Shown here piece by piece: positions 1 through 10,321 of a stretch of DNA of 64,000 bases. A program made the position numbers and the translations under genes. The DNA is from Bacteroidales bacterium (lineage in GTDB: Bacteria; Bacteroidota; Bacteroidia; Bacteroidales; M50B96): positions 1 to 64,000 of the forward strand of contig JAGYLP010000005.1 in assembly GCA_018401015.1 (NCBI GenBank). Reading direction: 5' to 3'. The first letter of the stretch is position 1. Each line of letters starts with the position of its first letter. Under the pieces are notes generated by a model. That model had not been told where the DNA came from, did not search any database, and saw nothing but the letters and a program-made list of their open reading frames with translations.

Positions 1-2
1 TC

Positions 3-236
3 GACAAAGAGACAGTTGGAAAAAGGGCTACACCTAATGATACATCAGGGGCATACAAGATGAAGGAATGGGGTAAGGACACACTCATAAGCTTTTGGTC
101 AATTTTAAAGAGCAAAAAATCATGCTTTTTGCTGGCTCTAATAAAGGCCTATGAGAGAGGAAGTATGTTGCAAATCTTGAAATTCATCGGTTACATTTCC
201 AGTAATTTTGTAATGAATAACGCGCTACATTTTTGA
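3..236 (+). CDS. Possible C-terminal tail of a gene cut by the left edge
   Basis: Reading from base 3 gives 77 sense codons before a TGA at 234-236, with no stop and no obvious start, so it would be the end of a gene beginning outside the window. The product has a basic, charged first half and a hydrophobic last third. I recognise no family. Seventy-seven open codons in AT-rich DNA can occur by chance, and the region just downstream is noncoding, so this is weakly supported. Confidence 0.25.
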   Translation, partial: DKETVGKRATPNDTSGAYKMKEWGKDTLISFWSILKSKKSCFLLALIKAYERGSMLQILKFIGYISSNFVMNNALHF

Positions 237-658
237 CAATAGGTCGTTTTTTAAGCATTTCGACTTAGACAAATTAATTTTTTACGTATTTCGACGTAAT
301 TACATCTTCCTTAAAATTGGAGAAAAGGGTGAAAAACTGCAATGAAGCTTTGTAATGGGTACCCAAACGGGACAATAAGGGATCATTCGCCCCAAGGACC
401 CTCACGAACTACTGAACTACAAGACATTAACAAGAATCGTAGTGGTAAGATTCAATCAAGTATAAGGGAATGAGGGAAGTTGTCTGTGAGGTCGATTAGC
501 AGTGAAAATCCAGGGATGCAAGCTAGTTTTACTGACAAAACTGGAAGATTCCAGGTGGTAGAAAACCGGCAATAGATAGGAATGTAGCTGGATCGAGCCA
601 GGCTTAGTATTGCCACGGAAAGGTGTTCAAATGGCGACAGTGGGTCAACAGTGGAAGT
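237..658. other. Noncoding stretch, possible structured-RNA fragment
   Basis: No reading frame of useful length crosses this stretch on either strand. The first hundred bases are AT-rich. From about 300 onward the composition becomes more balanced and purine-rich. A 6-bp hairpin (agtttt at 525-530 with aaaact at 537-542) is visible. The phrase gtagaaaaccggcaatagat near 558-577 and the general texture remind me of the 5' RNA part of bacterial group II introns. I see no domain V hairpin and no reverse transcriptase ORF. The segment abuts the stop codon of the next gene. Treat as an unproven candidate. Confidence 0.25.
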
Positions 659-2398
659 CTATTTTTCCCTCACTTGTTCTATAAAGATAGTCGGACTTAA
701 TCCGGTAACCTGTTTAAAGGCTCTGAAGAAGGTTTGACGGTTTTTAAATCCAACCGCCATGGATAAGTCATTGATTCGAATATCGCTTTTGGGTCGAGCC
801 AGAATGATACGTTTTGCTTCGTTGATACGAAACTGATTGACTAGGGAATTGAAATTTTCCTTCGCAGTAGAATTGATAGCGTTCGACAAATATCTTTCGT
901 TCGTTCCGATAGCCGAAGCGGCAGTAGCCAGTGTTAGATCCGGATTTTTGTAGCCTTCCTTCTCTTTTAGGAATTTTACAAATCGTTTCAATATTTCGTT
1001 GGGAGATTCTGCAATTTCAGGCTCCACCACTTTTTCAACGTCATCGGAGAGTGGCTCATCGGGGACAAGTTCTTGATTGCCTGATTCCAGACCGGAAGAC
1101 CCCATGACCGATCGGTCACTTTCGAGATTCTTTACATTAAAGCGGAACAGCGATCGATGGGTATCCTTCAGCCTCATCCGATAGAAAATCACCACGCCTA
1201 GTGCAAGAATAATGATGATGGCAGCAATCAAGAGGATGATGAAATGTCGGCGAGAGCGTTCGTAGAGTAATCGGTTCGCTTGAATTTCGGTGTCTTTGAG
1301 GCTAATATCTTGCATAATCATTAGCTCAGCTAATTGACTCTCCAATTGTTTTTTGTTCAGATATTCCAGATACTGTGAATACTGATCGAAATATTGAATG
1401 AAATCGGCTTGTCGGCCCATCTTAACCGAGATTTTCGCCAAATAATATAAAGTATGCGGGATTCGCTTTTCAATTTTTTGCTCCTCGTATTGCTTCAAGG
1501 CATTCAAGTAATCTTGATAAGCCTGCTCAAAATCGCCATTTATTTCAGCATAAATACCATGAATCATGCTCAATAAGCCTAATCCGGAAGTTGTTTGAAC
1601 CGACTCAGGTAAGGCGAGCGCTTTGTCATGATACTCTTTCAACAGCTCCCATTCTTTAACCTTGATACAATCGTTGGCCCGGTTAACATATAAGTCGAAC
1701 AGAGCATAATTATTCTGGCTTTGTTCCGCCATTTGAATGGCTTTGTTGATACATCGATTCGATGCAGCAAAATCATTTTTATATTGATGGGCGATGCTCA
1801 GATTCTGATAGCAAAGCGTCATGTGCAAAGTATCCTGTTCCTCGGTAAAATATTGCAGCACATTATTCGTGATATCGATTCCTTTATCGACTTGAATGGT
1901 TTCGATATACAAATATCCTACGTTGAGCATTACCATGTTCATTCCGTGAACATCGCCCAGGAGTTTATCAATTTCGGCACTTTTTTGAAAGAAGTAAAGA
2001 GCACTATCGATCATCCCCAGTATGTTGTAGTTTACGCCCAAATTATTATTTGCAGAGGATCTTAGTACCGGATCGACCTCCGGTTGTTTAATTCGCAATA
2101 GTTGCATGTAAAAATTATTAGAGAGATTATAGTAACCCAGACGGTAATTATAAATACCCCGCTCGTAATAATAATTAGCCATGAGATCCATTGCTCCTTG
2201 ATTGATAATCCAATCCAGTAGTTTATCCCATTCGCGGGTAGCTTCATCCGGGTCGGACAAGGAGCTAATTGCCTGAACTCTTTGTTTCAGCTCATCTTTG
2301 AGCGGGTTGTCCGCTTCCGATTGAGCCATAGCGGAGCTTATCCAGATTGAGAGGACTGCCAGGATGAGTAAGGGTTTCCACACAGGGTTGAGAATCAT
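659..2398 (-). CDS. Membrane-anchored TPR protein with AraC-type DNA-binding domain
   Basis: The 579-residue product starts with a signal-type segment ending near AMAQ (residues 22-25). A TPR-like helical region follows (about 30-370, with typical YN-LG and A-Y-F patterns). One strong membrane segment lies around 385-408, and a C-terminal AraC-family helix-turn-helix domain covers about 470-575, with the usual second-helix motif AVGFKNRQTFFRAFKQVTG. This architecture is common in Bacteroidota regulators that sense outside or in the periplasm with TPRs and bind DNA in the cytoplasm. The ligand and target genes are unknown. The gene lies alone, downstream on the same strand of the two GLUG-protein genes; control of those genes is only a guess from position. 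Confidence 0.85.
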   Translation of the reverse strand: MILNPVWKPLLILAVLSIWISSAMAQSEADNPLKDELKQRVQAISSLSDPDEATREWDKLLDWIINQGAMDLMANYYYERGIYNYRLGYYNLSNNFYMQLLRIKQPEVDPVLRSSANNNLGVNYNILGMIDSALYFFQKSAEIDKLLGDVHGMNMVMLNVGYLYIETIQVDKGIDITNNVLQYFTEEQDTLHMTLCYQNLSIAHQYKNDFAASNRCINKAIQMAEQSQNNYALFDLYVNRANDCIKVKEWELLKEYHDKALALPESVQTTSGLGLLSMIHGIYAEINGDFEQAYQDYLNALKQYEEQKIEKRIPHTLYYLAKISVKMGRQADFIQYFDQYSQYLEYLNKKQLESQLAELMIMQDISLKDTEIQANRLLYERSRRHFIILLIAAIIIILALGVVIFYRMRLKDTHRSLFRFNVKNLESDRSVMGSSGLESGNQELVPDEPLSDDVEKVVEPEIAESPNEILKRFVKFLKEKEGYKNPDLTLATAASAIGTNERYLSNAINSTAKENFNSLVNQFRINEAKRIILARPKSDIRINDLSMAVGFKNRQTFFRAFKQVTGLSPTIFIEQVREK

Positions 2399-2648
2399 TG
2401 TTAAAGCTTTTGAGATAAAATTTGTTAGGGGATTATGATGATAGGAAGACTTTAATCTCCATTGGAATCATTAGTCAATTTCATTCATTCGTAGCTTTCA
2501 TAGGTCGAAATGAAAGGATAGCTGCGAAAGCAACCGAGGCTAACTTGCTCCGTTTGCGGCTATTGTATTAGAGCGAATTAAACCTTTATTACTCATTATC
2601 CCACGCTACCAAATTAAATATTTTTCTCGATTGAAAAGATGAAAAACA

Positions 2649-5600
2649 TCAGGGCGCAGCAATTACCTTAACACTTCCGCCGCTTGTAAGGTTCAGATTC
2701 CCGGAAATAGTCAGTTGTACGCCGGGTTGAATGGTAATGGCTTCGGCCGAATTCGTTTGAATATTCAAATCGCCCAGGAGTATATTACCGGAGCTGATTA
2801 TCGGGTAAAACGAAGCAGAAGAAATGGTTACATTCGTTCCATCGCTTGGCACAAAAGGTGGACTCCAGTTAGAGTGGCTATTCCAATCGCTTGAAATACC
2901 TACCCAGCTCACATCGGTTGGTTTTTCCCGGAAGAGCAGGTATAATCCATTTCCAAGCGTCGGGGAAAACGATGTAGTTGATGCATCGACGTAATATCTG
3001 GTATTTTCTGGTGACACCAGATCGAGCAGTCCTGTGCTGGCAGCCCGATTACCGGTATAGATACGACCTTGTGCAGAAAGGGATGCGAATTGGATAAGCG
3101 TATTAGCACTAGCCTTTACCTGTCCTCCTGCCGCTGATCCGGCTGAAACAATTTTCCCGGCATGAACTTCCATCGCCAGGCCATTGGTTTGACCGAGAGT
3201 AATGGTGGTATTACCCAACAACACATCGTTTCCGCTCAATGCTTCCAGATAGAGTTTACCGGGAGCATCGATATTTCCTGTAACTGTGATATCCCCTAGG
3301 GCGTTTAAATAGATGGAATCACTTCCCGACGATACAGCCAGGGAGAGGCATTCCACATTCGACATACTATATAGTACGATTCCTCCTTGCGAAGAACTTG
3401 CTTCTACTTGTCCGGCAGTAAAGGAAATACCCCTATCTGATTCAATAAGATTCGATTCCCAACCAATACCATTCGAAGCAAGGAAACTGATCTTTCCGGC
3501 AGTGGATACATTATTAAACAAGGTAAGTGGATTCCGCAGGATATGGCCAGAAATACTTTGGATGGAAATATTTTCAGCTGTAGAGGAAACGGTAGTCAAT
3601 TCGATATCGTTCGTAGCTCTGAGGGTCACGGTTCCCAATGAAGCTGAGATAGCAGTACCATTCGTCATGGTCAAGCTGCTGCCCGATTGCAATACGATAT
3701 TCCCGGAAGAGGCTGTTAGCTGGGCAGAAGCATTGATGGTAAGAGATGTCCCTGCAGCCACACTGATGGCACTTGAAGTGATATTTGCTTCGAGTATGAT
3801 TGTTTGATTTGCCGTGAGCACAAACTTGCCACCACCCGTTTCCACTCCATTTTGAGCGAGCGTTAGATTACTTCCCGACCATTCAACGCGTCCGCCATTG
3901 CTTGTCCAGCCGGCAGTTCCAAGGGTTATATCTCCATTCGCCGAAGCGACCGAATTGATAGGATTTCCGGTAGTTTGAAGCTCTATTTCAAGCGACCCTC
4001 CCGCCTGGATGAACCAAAAGGCCGAATCGGTAAGCGCATGATTATAGTTAGCAGCTACTATTAAACCAGACGATGCAGCCGATTGAATTGTAATGGGTGG
4101 CAAATTCCCGGTTAAGGCAGTTTGGCTGTTCACCCCGAGGAGAATTTCACTGCTTCCTCCTCCCATTTGGAAGATGAGGGAATCGTAGCCGGCGACATCG
4201 ATGGTTACCGGAAAGGGTTGAACCGACTGATGATTCAGGCTGACCGATGTTCCGGAAACATCGAATTGAATTCCTCCTGCTTCCTGAGTGATGTGAAGGC
4301 TTTCGCTGGAATTACATTCATCGGTATAAACTAATTTATTCCCTTCGGAATAAATTGAATATCCGACTAATTCAATTTGATAAGCTGGTGTGGCTACAGC
4401 TCCAGACCAATCGGCCGAGCAAGCAACTCTTGCCAAACGACGATACCACGTATTTTGGCTCAGGTTGGTTGGTTGATAGGTACTCGAGGTGGCCCCATTG
4501 ATATCGACAAATCCCGATTCAGGACCTGTGGTTGATTCCTGCCATTGATACTCGAGGGTTCCAATGTAAAAGTCGGCATCAAGAACCGAAGTCAAGGTTT
4601 GCGTATTCGACTGGCTACAAGCTCGTTGTTTATTAAAATACACCCGAATATTATCGAGGTAACCTCGATCGCCCGCTTCCTGATCGTAGAGCATGGCATT
4701 GATACGCGTAGGGTTTGAATGATTGGTTGCTAATGGACTCCAGCCCGCGCTAATATCCTGCAAGGAGGCAGGCGAAACCCAGGTTCCTTTACCGCTGAGG
4801 TCGAGGTAGCTTACGCTAATTGAGCCGGCCCCGGCGTTGGCAGCCATATCGACCTGAATACGAAACCGAAAAAGATTGCCTCCCGTAGCGAGCGACAGGG
4901 ATTGCAAGACAGATCCACCGGCACCTTGCAATTGAATTTGACCTGAAACACGCGCACCATAGAGGGCAAAGCTGATCTCTGAGGCGGCAAGATGTCCGTC
5001 GCTGTTTTCATCGAAGCCCAAAGAGAATCGATTTCCCCAATAATTGATATCCATATCAAACTCGAGGGTCCAAAAATCGGAACCACTGAAAGTAGGCAAA
5101 CTGAAATTAGCATCGTTTACCCGTGTTCCCCAAATATGCTGACTACCGCCTAGATCGGCTGATAAAGCTTTGCTCCCGGCATACCACCCTTGATCGGGGT
5201 TTTCCAACACAGAAAGTGCATTCACACTTGCTCCTCCCGAAGTAACGACCTTCCAGTTATCGAGGTTATTCACTGCCGAATTAGCCGCAATTCCTTCGAA
5301 ATCGTAAGCAAACGCTACGTGGGAAACCACCCCAGCCAGATTCGGATCGATGCAGCAAGGCGTAGCGTCGGGAGTAAAACCTTGCCAGGCCAAAAAGGGA
5401 TACGCATTATTATTGACAGCATTAATTCCCCAGTAATCGCCGTTACCATTGATGCTCTCGTGAGCAAAATCCCAACCTGCATTGATGAAGGTACATCCAT
5501 CTTGTAAACTGGTAGCAGTAAGCGTTGTAGCCCCAATCGCCGAGGTTTGATTCGATAGCGTAGCATTATGAAAATTATTCGAGTACGAACCAGTAAGGTC

Positions 5601-7160
5601 CTTGCCAACAAAGCCGTCGTTGGTGGGATTTTCAGCTCCGGTGTAATAGACGTTGGCAACCGAAGTGTATGAATGGACGATTTGGCTGTTATAATTTTCT
5701 CCTACAAAAGCTCCTACCCGGATATCATCACCACTCAGCCGGGTAACATTGCTGGCACTATAAGAATTGGAGATAATCGATCCGGTATTATTCGCTCCGG
5801 CCAGCCCTCCTACAAAGACGACTCCAGATACACTGGCAGAGCTAACTGCCTGGTCGATAGTAGCACCGTTTCGATTGTCGCCGACAATTCCTCCCACGAA
5901 TTGAGTTCCGGTAACTGTACCGGAGCTACCCACCGAGCGAACAAGGCTATTGGTCCCGTGATGGCCCACCACTATACCCACCCAATTTACGCCGCTCATG
6001 GAAGCATTCGGAAGTTGAAGGTCTTGGATAGTAGCCCCTTGAGTTTTACCAAAAAGCCCGATATTGTTAGATGCAGGACGGTTAGCATAGAGATTACTTA
6101 TGGTATGAAATTGCCCTTTCCACGAACCAGTAAAAGGAACCGTAGCGTCGCCAATGGGCAGCCAACCAGCTCCCTCGTTAAAGCACTGATTGGCAGTGGA
6201 CGAAGCATCGATATTCGCTGTTTGACGATAATGATAGGACCAGCGTGTAGCATCTTCCGACACCCAGACCAAATTACTCAAAGAATTAATTTCGAAGGGA
6301 TTGAGTTCAGTTCCATCACCGACAGCTGGGGCGAGTGAATTAACCGGAATCGGCAATACTTCGATCACTCCACTTAGGTTACTGAGATAATCGGTCCCAG
6401 CGAGAGTTGCGATTAACAAGAAATGGCTGGTACCGACTGTGGCGGTGGAGGGCGAGTAGCTGGCGTTGGTTGCCCCGTTTAAAGTTTGAATCGATCGTAG
6501 GTAGGTTGAGAAAAGGTAATCTTCGCCAGCGCTATAATCAGCGCGTCCACCCGCATACGTGGAACCCGTTTGAAGCTCAAAGCTACCCGTTCCATCGTGC
6601 AGATAAAAGGTAAAAACCTCGCCTGAACTAACCGGAATCGTGTAATCGAGAGCGATATTCAAACTAGTGTTTGTTAAGGTAAAGCTTTGTGTATGGATGA
6701 GCGTTCCAGCAATCCCTTCCCCTTTATAAATGCTAAGGTTTTTACTACCACTTCCGGCAACAAACTCCAAACTGATGGAGGATAATAGACCCGAAGCACC
6801 GGTAGTAAAAGACTGCCAGGCAGCGCTTATCGAAGGCGAGGAACCGCTCGAATTCACCAAGGAGGCATCGAGTCCTTCCGCACCCAACTCATACCACTGA
6901 TAGGTAGCTGTTTCATAACCAGATGAAAGCAGTTGGAGGGTAGTTCCAGCACCTTGAAAACAAGCTTCGAAATCGCTTGATGTGATTTCGATTTGTGTAC
7001 TTGAATAATTCTCAAACGCGTATTGGGCATTAAGAGAGAGGGAGCTCATACTTAAAAGAAACAGCAGGAGCATTGAAGGCATTCCACGAAAAGCACAACC
7101 CCTTCGCAACGAAGGTAGCGACCTTTCTGGAATACCCCTGAGGCATGTGGGGCATTTCAT
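2649..7160 (-). CDS. Large exported GLUG-repeat / beta-helix surface-type protein
   Basis: The 1503-residue product has a hydrophobic signal segment ending in LSLNAQ near residue 46. With the listed start this is preceded by about 26 Arg/Cys-rich residues, so the Met at coordinate 7082 may be the true start. In order I see an N-terminal jelly-roll-like region, GLUG-type repeats (about 360-560, with recurring VGG-VG-N patterns), a LamG/concanavalin-like region (about 600-830), an Ig-like segment with paired cysteines (about 870-950), and a long Ser/Thr/Gly-rich beta-repeat region. Such proteins are usually surface adhesins or matrix proteins in this phylum. The expected type IX sorting domain is absent: the protein stops after a short beta-solenoid-like tail. 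A paralogous protein lies directly upstream. Function unknown beyond export. Confidence 0.75.
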   Translation of the reverse strand: MKCPTCLRGIPERSLPSLRRGCAFRGMPSMLLLFLLSMSSLSLNAQYAFENYSSTQIEITSSDFEACFQGAGTTLQLLSSGYETATYQWYELGAEGLDASLVNSSGSSPSISAAWQSFTTGASGLLSSISLEFVAGSGSKNLSIYKGEGIAGTLIHTQSFTLTNTSLNIALDYTIPVSSGEVFTFYLHDGTGSFELQTGSTYAGGRADYSAGEDYLFSTYLRSIQTLNGATNASYSPSTATVGTSHFLLIATLAGTDYLSNLSGVIEVLPIPVNSLAPAVGDGTELNPFEINSLSNLVWVSEDATRWSYHYRQTANIDASSTANQCFNEGAGWLPIGDATVPFTGSWKGQFHTISNLYANRPASNNIGLFGKTQGATIQDLQLPNASMSGVNWVGIVVGHHGTNSLVRSVGSSGTVTGTQFVGGIVGDNRNGATIDQAVSSASVSGVVFVGGLAGANNTGSIISNSYSASNVTRLSGDDIRVGAFVGENYNSQIVHSYTSVANVYYTGAENPTNDGFVGKDLTGSYSNNFHNATLSNQTSAIGATTLTATSLQDGCTFINAGWDFAHESINGNGDYWGINAVNNNAYPFLAWQGFTPDATPCCIDPNLAGVVSHVAFAYDFEGIAANSAVNNLDNWKVVTSGGASVNALSVLENPDQGWYAGSKALSADLGGSQHIWGTRVNDANFSLPTFSGSDFWTLEFDMDINYWGNRFSLGFDENSDGHLAASEISFALYGARVSGQIQLQGAGGSVLQSLSLATGGNLFRFRIQVDMAANAGAGSISVSYLDLSGKGTWVSPASLQDISAGWSPLATNHSNPTRINAMLYDQEAGDRGYLDNIRVYFNKQRACSQSNTQTLTSVLDADFYIGTLEYQWQESTTGPESGFVDINGATSSTYQPTNLSQNTWYRRLARVACSADWSGAVATPAYQIELVGYSIYSEGNKLVYTDECNSSESLHITQEAGGIQFDVSGTSVSLNHQSVQPFPVTIDVAGYDSLIFQMGGGSSEILLGVNSQTALTGNLPPITIQSAASSGLIVAANYNHALTDSAFWFIQAGGSLEIELQTTGNPINSVASANGDITLGTAGWTSNGGRVEWSGSNLTLAQNGVETGGGKFVLTANQTIILEANITSSAISVAAGTSLTINASAQLTASSGNIVLQSGSSLTMTNGTAISASLGTVTLRATNDIELTTVSSTAENISIQSISGHILRNPLTLFNNVSTAGKISFLASNGIGWESNLIESDRGISFTAGQVEASSSQGGIVLYSMSNVECLSLAVSSGSDSIYLNALGDITVTGNIDAPGKLYLEALSGNDVLLGNTTITLGQTNGLAMEVHAGKIVSAGSAAGGQVKASANTLIQFASLSAQGRIYTGNRAASTGLLDLVSPENTRYYVDASTTSFSPTLGNGLYLLFREKPTDVSWVGISSDWNSHSNWSPPFVPSDGTNVTISSASFYPIISSGNILLGDLNIQTNSAEAITIQPGVQLTISGNLNLTSGGSVKVIAAP

Positions 7161-7375
7161 ATTTAAATCATTTAGATAAACCTAACAGGAGATTCCATTC
7201 GGGGAGCACACCTGTTCAACTTTCATTATCAATCGTTTGGGGCTAGTATTGGTCGATTCTAATGAAATAAGGAGGATCTATAATTGATTTTCTATCCAAA
7301 TTCTTTGGCGATTTTATAAAATAAAAGGATTCGATACAAGAAAGTCTATCACTTTAACGAAGTTAGATGACTATC

Positions 7376-9997
7376 CTACTCCACCACGATGGCTGCACCG
7401 TTTTGTGAATCAAGCTCGAGTTGGTCCTCTACATAAATTTTTCCACCGGACTGAATGGTTAATTTCGCATTAGCACCTACTTGCAAATTAGGAATCGTGA
7501 TATTGACTCCACTGGGAATATTCACTTCGGTGTTCGATTGAATCAGCACATGGTTTTGACAGGAGTTGGAAACCTGTCCCGGGTAGGTGGTAGCTGCCGA
7601 CCAGGTTGTTCCATCGTTCTCCAATTGTTCCCAATTAGCCGCCAGATTCCAATTACCGTTTGCTACGCTGCGATAAACTAACAAGGGATTGACGGTAATT
7701 TGAATACTGGCACAGCCAGCACTATAAACTCCATTCACCTCATTTTTAGCGTAATACGTTGTCGTTTCAATTGGAGTAATATTGATCGTATTTCCGGTGC
7801 CCAACAAGGTTCCACCGCAACTGGCAGCATACCAATTCACTGTTCCCTGAACACCATTTGCTGTTAGGGAGATGGTTTGTCCCGGACAAGTTGAGGCTGC
7901 ACTGGGAGTAATTGAGCTAGGTGCATCTACTTCTAATAAACCGGGAATCGGAAGTACAGCAGGGCTTGCACCCGGCATATCGTAAGTAAGCGACTGCAAA
8001 TAGGGGAACGACAAGTAGTTAGCTGTATGAATTGACCACTGGCCGGAAACCGGGGTAAAATTCCAATCAGTAAAATTCCCTTGGCTTCGCATTTCCTCGG
8101 AGGAAAGAGCGCTGGCTCCGGTTGCCGAGCTTTGGTTCGATAAATCGGTATTGAAATAATTATCAGCATAGGAAGGAGAACCCTCTTCGGCTCCGACAAA
8201 TCCCTTGTTGCTTGGATCCGTGCCTCCGGTGTAAGTGATTGTTCCGGTAGCATAGGAATTAGTAATCGATGCGTCCCAGTTTAAACCACAAAAAGCACCA
8301 AATTCCGCATCGGATCCGCTGGAACGCACTACTGCACCGGTAGCATAGGAATTAAGCACTCCGGTATTCGAAGTGGAAAATCGAAGGTAGCCCACAAAAC
8401 CACCTGTTCGGCGAGAGCCTGTAACTGTTCCTAAAGCAGTCGATTCTGAAACAACACTGTTTTCAGTAAGTCCAACGAAACCACCAATTCCAAAATCGCC
8501 GTTAACATTGCCATTTGCCCAGCTTTTGGAGCAGGTGCTACCGGTTTGCAAATTACCCACAAAACCACCAACATACTGGCCACCAGCGCCCTGTACATTA
8601 ACTTTAGCCGCTGAACTTGAAATGGAGGTTAAGGAAGCAAATCCGAGTAAACCTCCGGCATTTTCGCTATTTGCATTCAGCAGATGCACTTGCCCTTCAG
8701 CCTGTGCATTCACAATGGAACTGCTTCCAGATGCATTTCCAATCAAACCTCCCACTCGTTGCCATCCACGCACATACAAACCTTCCGACAAGCAATTCGT
8801 TACTTGGGTTCCTACTGCACTTCCAATTAAACTACCGATTAAGGTAGCACCCTCATATTCCAATGGCTCATTTTCGTAATAATATGTTGAACTTACGAAG
8901 GCATCAATTAAATGCACTTGATCGATGGTAGCACCGTTGGTCATGCCAAATAGTCCAAGCAAGGTAGCAGTGGCGGTGTTATTTTCAATGGACAGGTTGG
9001 AAATGGAGGATCCATTACCATCGTAGTTTCCGGTAAATTTAGTGGTCATGTTCCCAATCGGCGAAAAACCATTTCCAAAAGCCGGCGTACCATCCTGATT
9101 CCAATCGACCAGGGTGCTATCGGTATTGAAAGCGATGTTGGCGGTTTGAAGAAAATGGCGCGACCAATCGGTAGGATGAAGCGAAAGATAGAGGAGATCG
9201 TCGGTCGTGGCAATTTGATAAGGATCGTTAACAGTCCCGTCGCCGCCGGAATACGGTCCGGGTCGCGTAGAGGTGACCCAGGAAACTCCACCGATTAAAG
9301 TTCCGTGGTTTGCATTCGTGGTGATATCGGTTGAAGCAGTGCCTGAGCCATCATTCATTGGTTGATAATGAACCAGGTTGGCTTCGTTCCCTTGTAAATA
9401 TACGAAGCGATTGGCCAGAATTTCAGCTTGTGTGCGTTGATCGGTCCATACCCGAAATTCGTCTATTTCGCCGTTAAAGAAGGCTGAAGGTCCACTTTCA
9501 TCCCATTCTTGACCGAGGGAGAACAAATCGGTATTCGCTATGAAGTTTCCAGGATTTATACTAAGGTTTACTAAGGTTAATTCGGGTTGGCCGTTCAGAT
9601 AAACAGTGATTTGTCCAGCAACTGCATCGTAACCGAATACGATGGCCACGTGGTACCATTGTCCGACAGTAAGCACGGTGTTACCTTCAACGGTGGAAGC
9701 GGACGGGAAGGGCGTGTACACATAGAATTTCTCATTGGCAGAAACACCGGTTTCCAGACGATTCTGCTTATCGGACTGATTCACCACCGCGAGGGCATTC
9801 CAAGTTGTAGCATCCGCATTGAGTTTAAACCAAAACTCCCAGGTAAAATCGGTATTTACCAGGAGTGGGGCAATATCGTCGGCTTCAACATAGCCCGTTG
9901 TGCCATTGAGTTGCAGCGCGTAATCGATTTGTGCATGAATAGCGAGAAAAGAGGAAGGGAGTAAAAGACTCAGGAGTAAAAGTACTTTTTTCATCAT
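7376..9997 (-). CDS. Exported LamG + GLUG repeat protein
   Basis: The 873-residue product begins with a clear signal peptide (MMKKVLLLLSLLLPSSFLAI, then HAQ). A LamG/laminin-G-like domain follows (about 25-235, containing a W-Y-H-V-A-I core), then GLUG-type repeats (about 270-640), an Ig-like segment with two cysteines (about 690-770) and a short beta-repeat tail. The GLUG block and the stretch after it match the neighbouring 1503-residue protein in layout and wording (GFVG, then SYA/SYS-N-F, then LSNQ-SA-GA), so the two are likely a diverged tandem duplication. Like its neighbour it ends without a recognisable type IX sorting domain. The likely location is periplasm, outer membrane or surface; the binding partner is unknown. 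Confidence 0.78.
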   Translation of the reverse strand: MMKKVLLLLSLLLPSSFLAIHAQIDYALQLNGTTGYVEADDIAPLLVNTDFTWEFWFKLNADATTWNALAVVNQSDKQNRLETGVSANEKFYVYTPFPSASTVEGNTVLTVGQWYHVAIVFGYDAVAGQITVYLNGQPELTLVNLSINPGNFIANTDLFSLGQEWDESGPSAFFNGEIDEFRVWTDQRTQAEILANRFVYLQGNEANLVHYQPMNDGSGTASTDITTNANHGTLIGGVSWVTSTRPGPYSGGDGTVNDPYQIATTDDLLYLSLHPTDWSRHFLQTANIAFNTDSTLVDWNQDGTPAFGNGFSPIGNMTTKFTGNYDGNGSSISNLSIENNTATATLLGLFGMTNGATIDQVHLIDAFVSSTYYYENEPLEYEGATLIGSLIGSAVGTQVTNCLSEGLYVRGWQRVGGLIGNASGSSSIVNAQAEGQVHLLNANSENAGGLLGFASLTSISSSAAKVNVQGAGGQYVGGFVGNLQTGSTCSKSWANGNVNGDFGIGGFVGLTENSVVSESTALGTVTGSRRTGGFVGYLRFSTSNTGVLNSYATGAVVRSSGSDAEFGAFCGLNWDASITNSYATGTITYTGGTDPSNKGFVGAEEGSPSYADNYFNTDLSNQSSATGASALSSEEMRSQGNFTDWNFTPVSGQWSIHTANYLSFPYLQSLTYDMPGASPAVLPIPGLLEVDAPSSITPSAASTCPGQTISLTANGVQGTVNWYAASCGGTLLGTGNTINITPIETTTYYAKNEVNGVYSAGCASIQITVNPLLVYRSVANGNWNLAANWEQLENDGTTWSAATTYPGQVSNSCQNHVLIQSNTEVNIPSGVNITIPNLQVGANAKLTIQSGGKIYVEDQLELDSQNGAAIVVE

Positions 9998-10321
9998 TGA
10001 ACAGGATTAGTAAAACGAATTGAATGCATTTGGCTGGCATTCATAAAACATCCTGAATTTGAGCAATAAATCCCCGTTTACAATTGGAGAAAAACTTCCA
10101 ATTCTATCCTAAGAACCTTATTATAAACCAATTAAGACACAAAAAACAATTTAAAAAGCACAGAAGCCAATTCGATCAAAACATTAATATCCACATAACC
10201 AAAAACTTAAGACATGACACAAATTATTCCTGAATGTAACAAATTACAAAAAGCCGTTTTTTGTAGGTTAAAAAAACGGCTTTTGGTAGGTAACAAATTC
10301 CCATTGAGGAGCTGATTAGGC
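9998..10321. other. Intergenic gap of 324 bp
   Basis: AT-rich DNA between the start of the GLUG protein gene and the end of the saccharopine dehydrogenase gene, both on the minus strand. Apart from the strong hairpin listed separately I see no ORF or RNA gene. It must hold the promoter of the GLUG gene, but I could not pick out a convincing minus-strand TAnnTTTG box. Confidence 0.5.
10249..10284 (-). terminator. Strong hairpin terminator after saccharopine dehydrogenase gene
   Basis: A perfect 14-bp inverted repeat (aaaagccgtttttt at 10249-10262 and aaaaaacggctttt at 10271-10284) with an 8-nt loop lies 37 nt past the stop codon at 10322. Read on the minus strand, the stem ends in a T run. 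This is the layout of an intrinsic terminator and may work in both directions. Confidence 0.8.

Noticed and set aside
5673-6338. 221-codon plus-strand frame inside the 1503-residue GLUG gene
   Set aside because: Shadow of a repeat-rich gene on the other strand; composition is unlike a real protein and there is no promoter.
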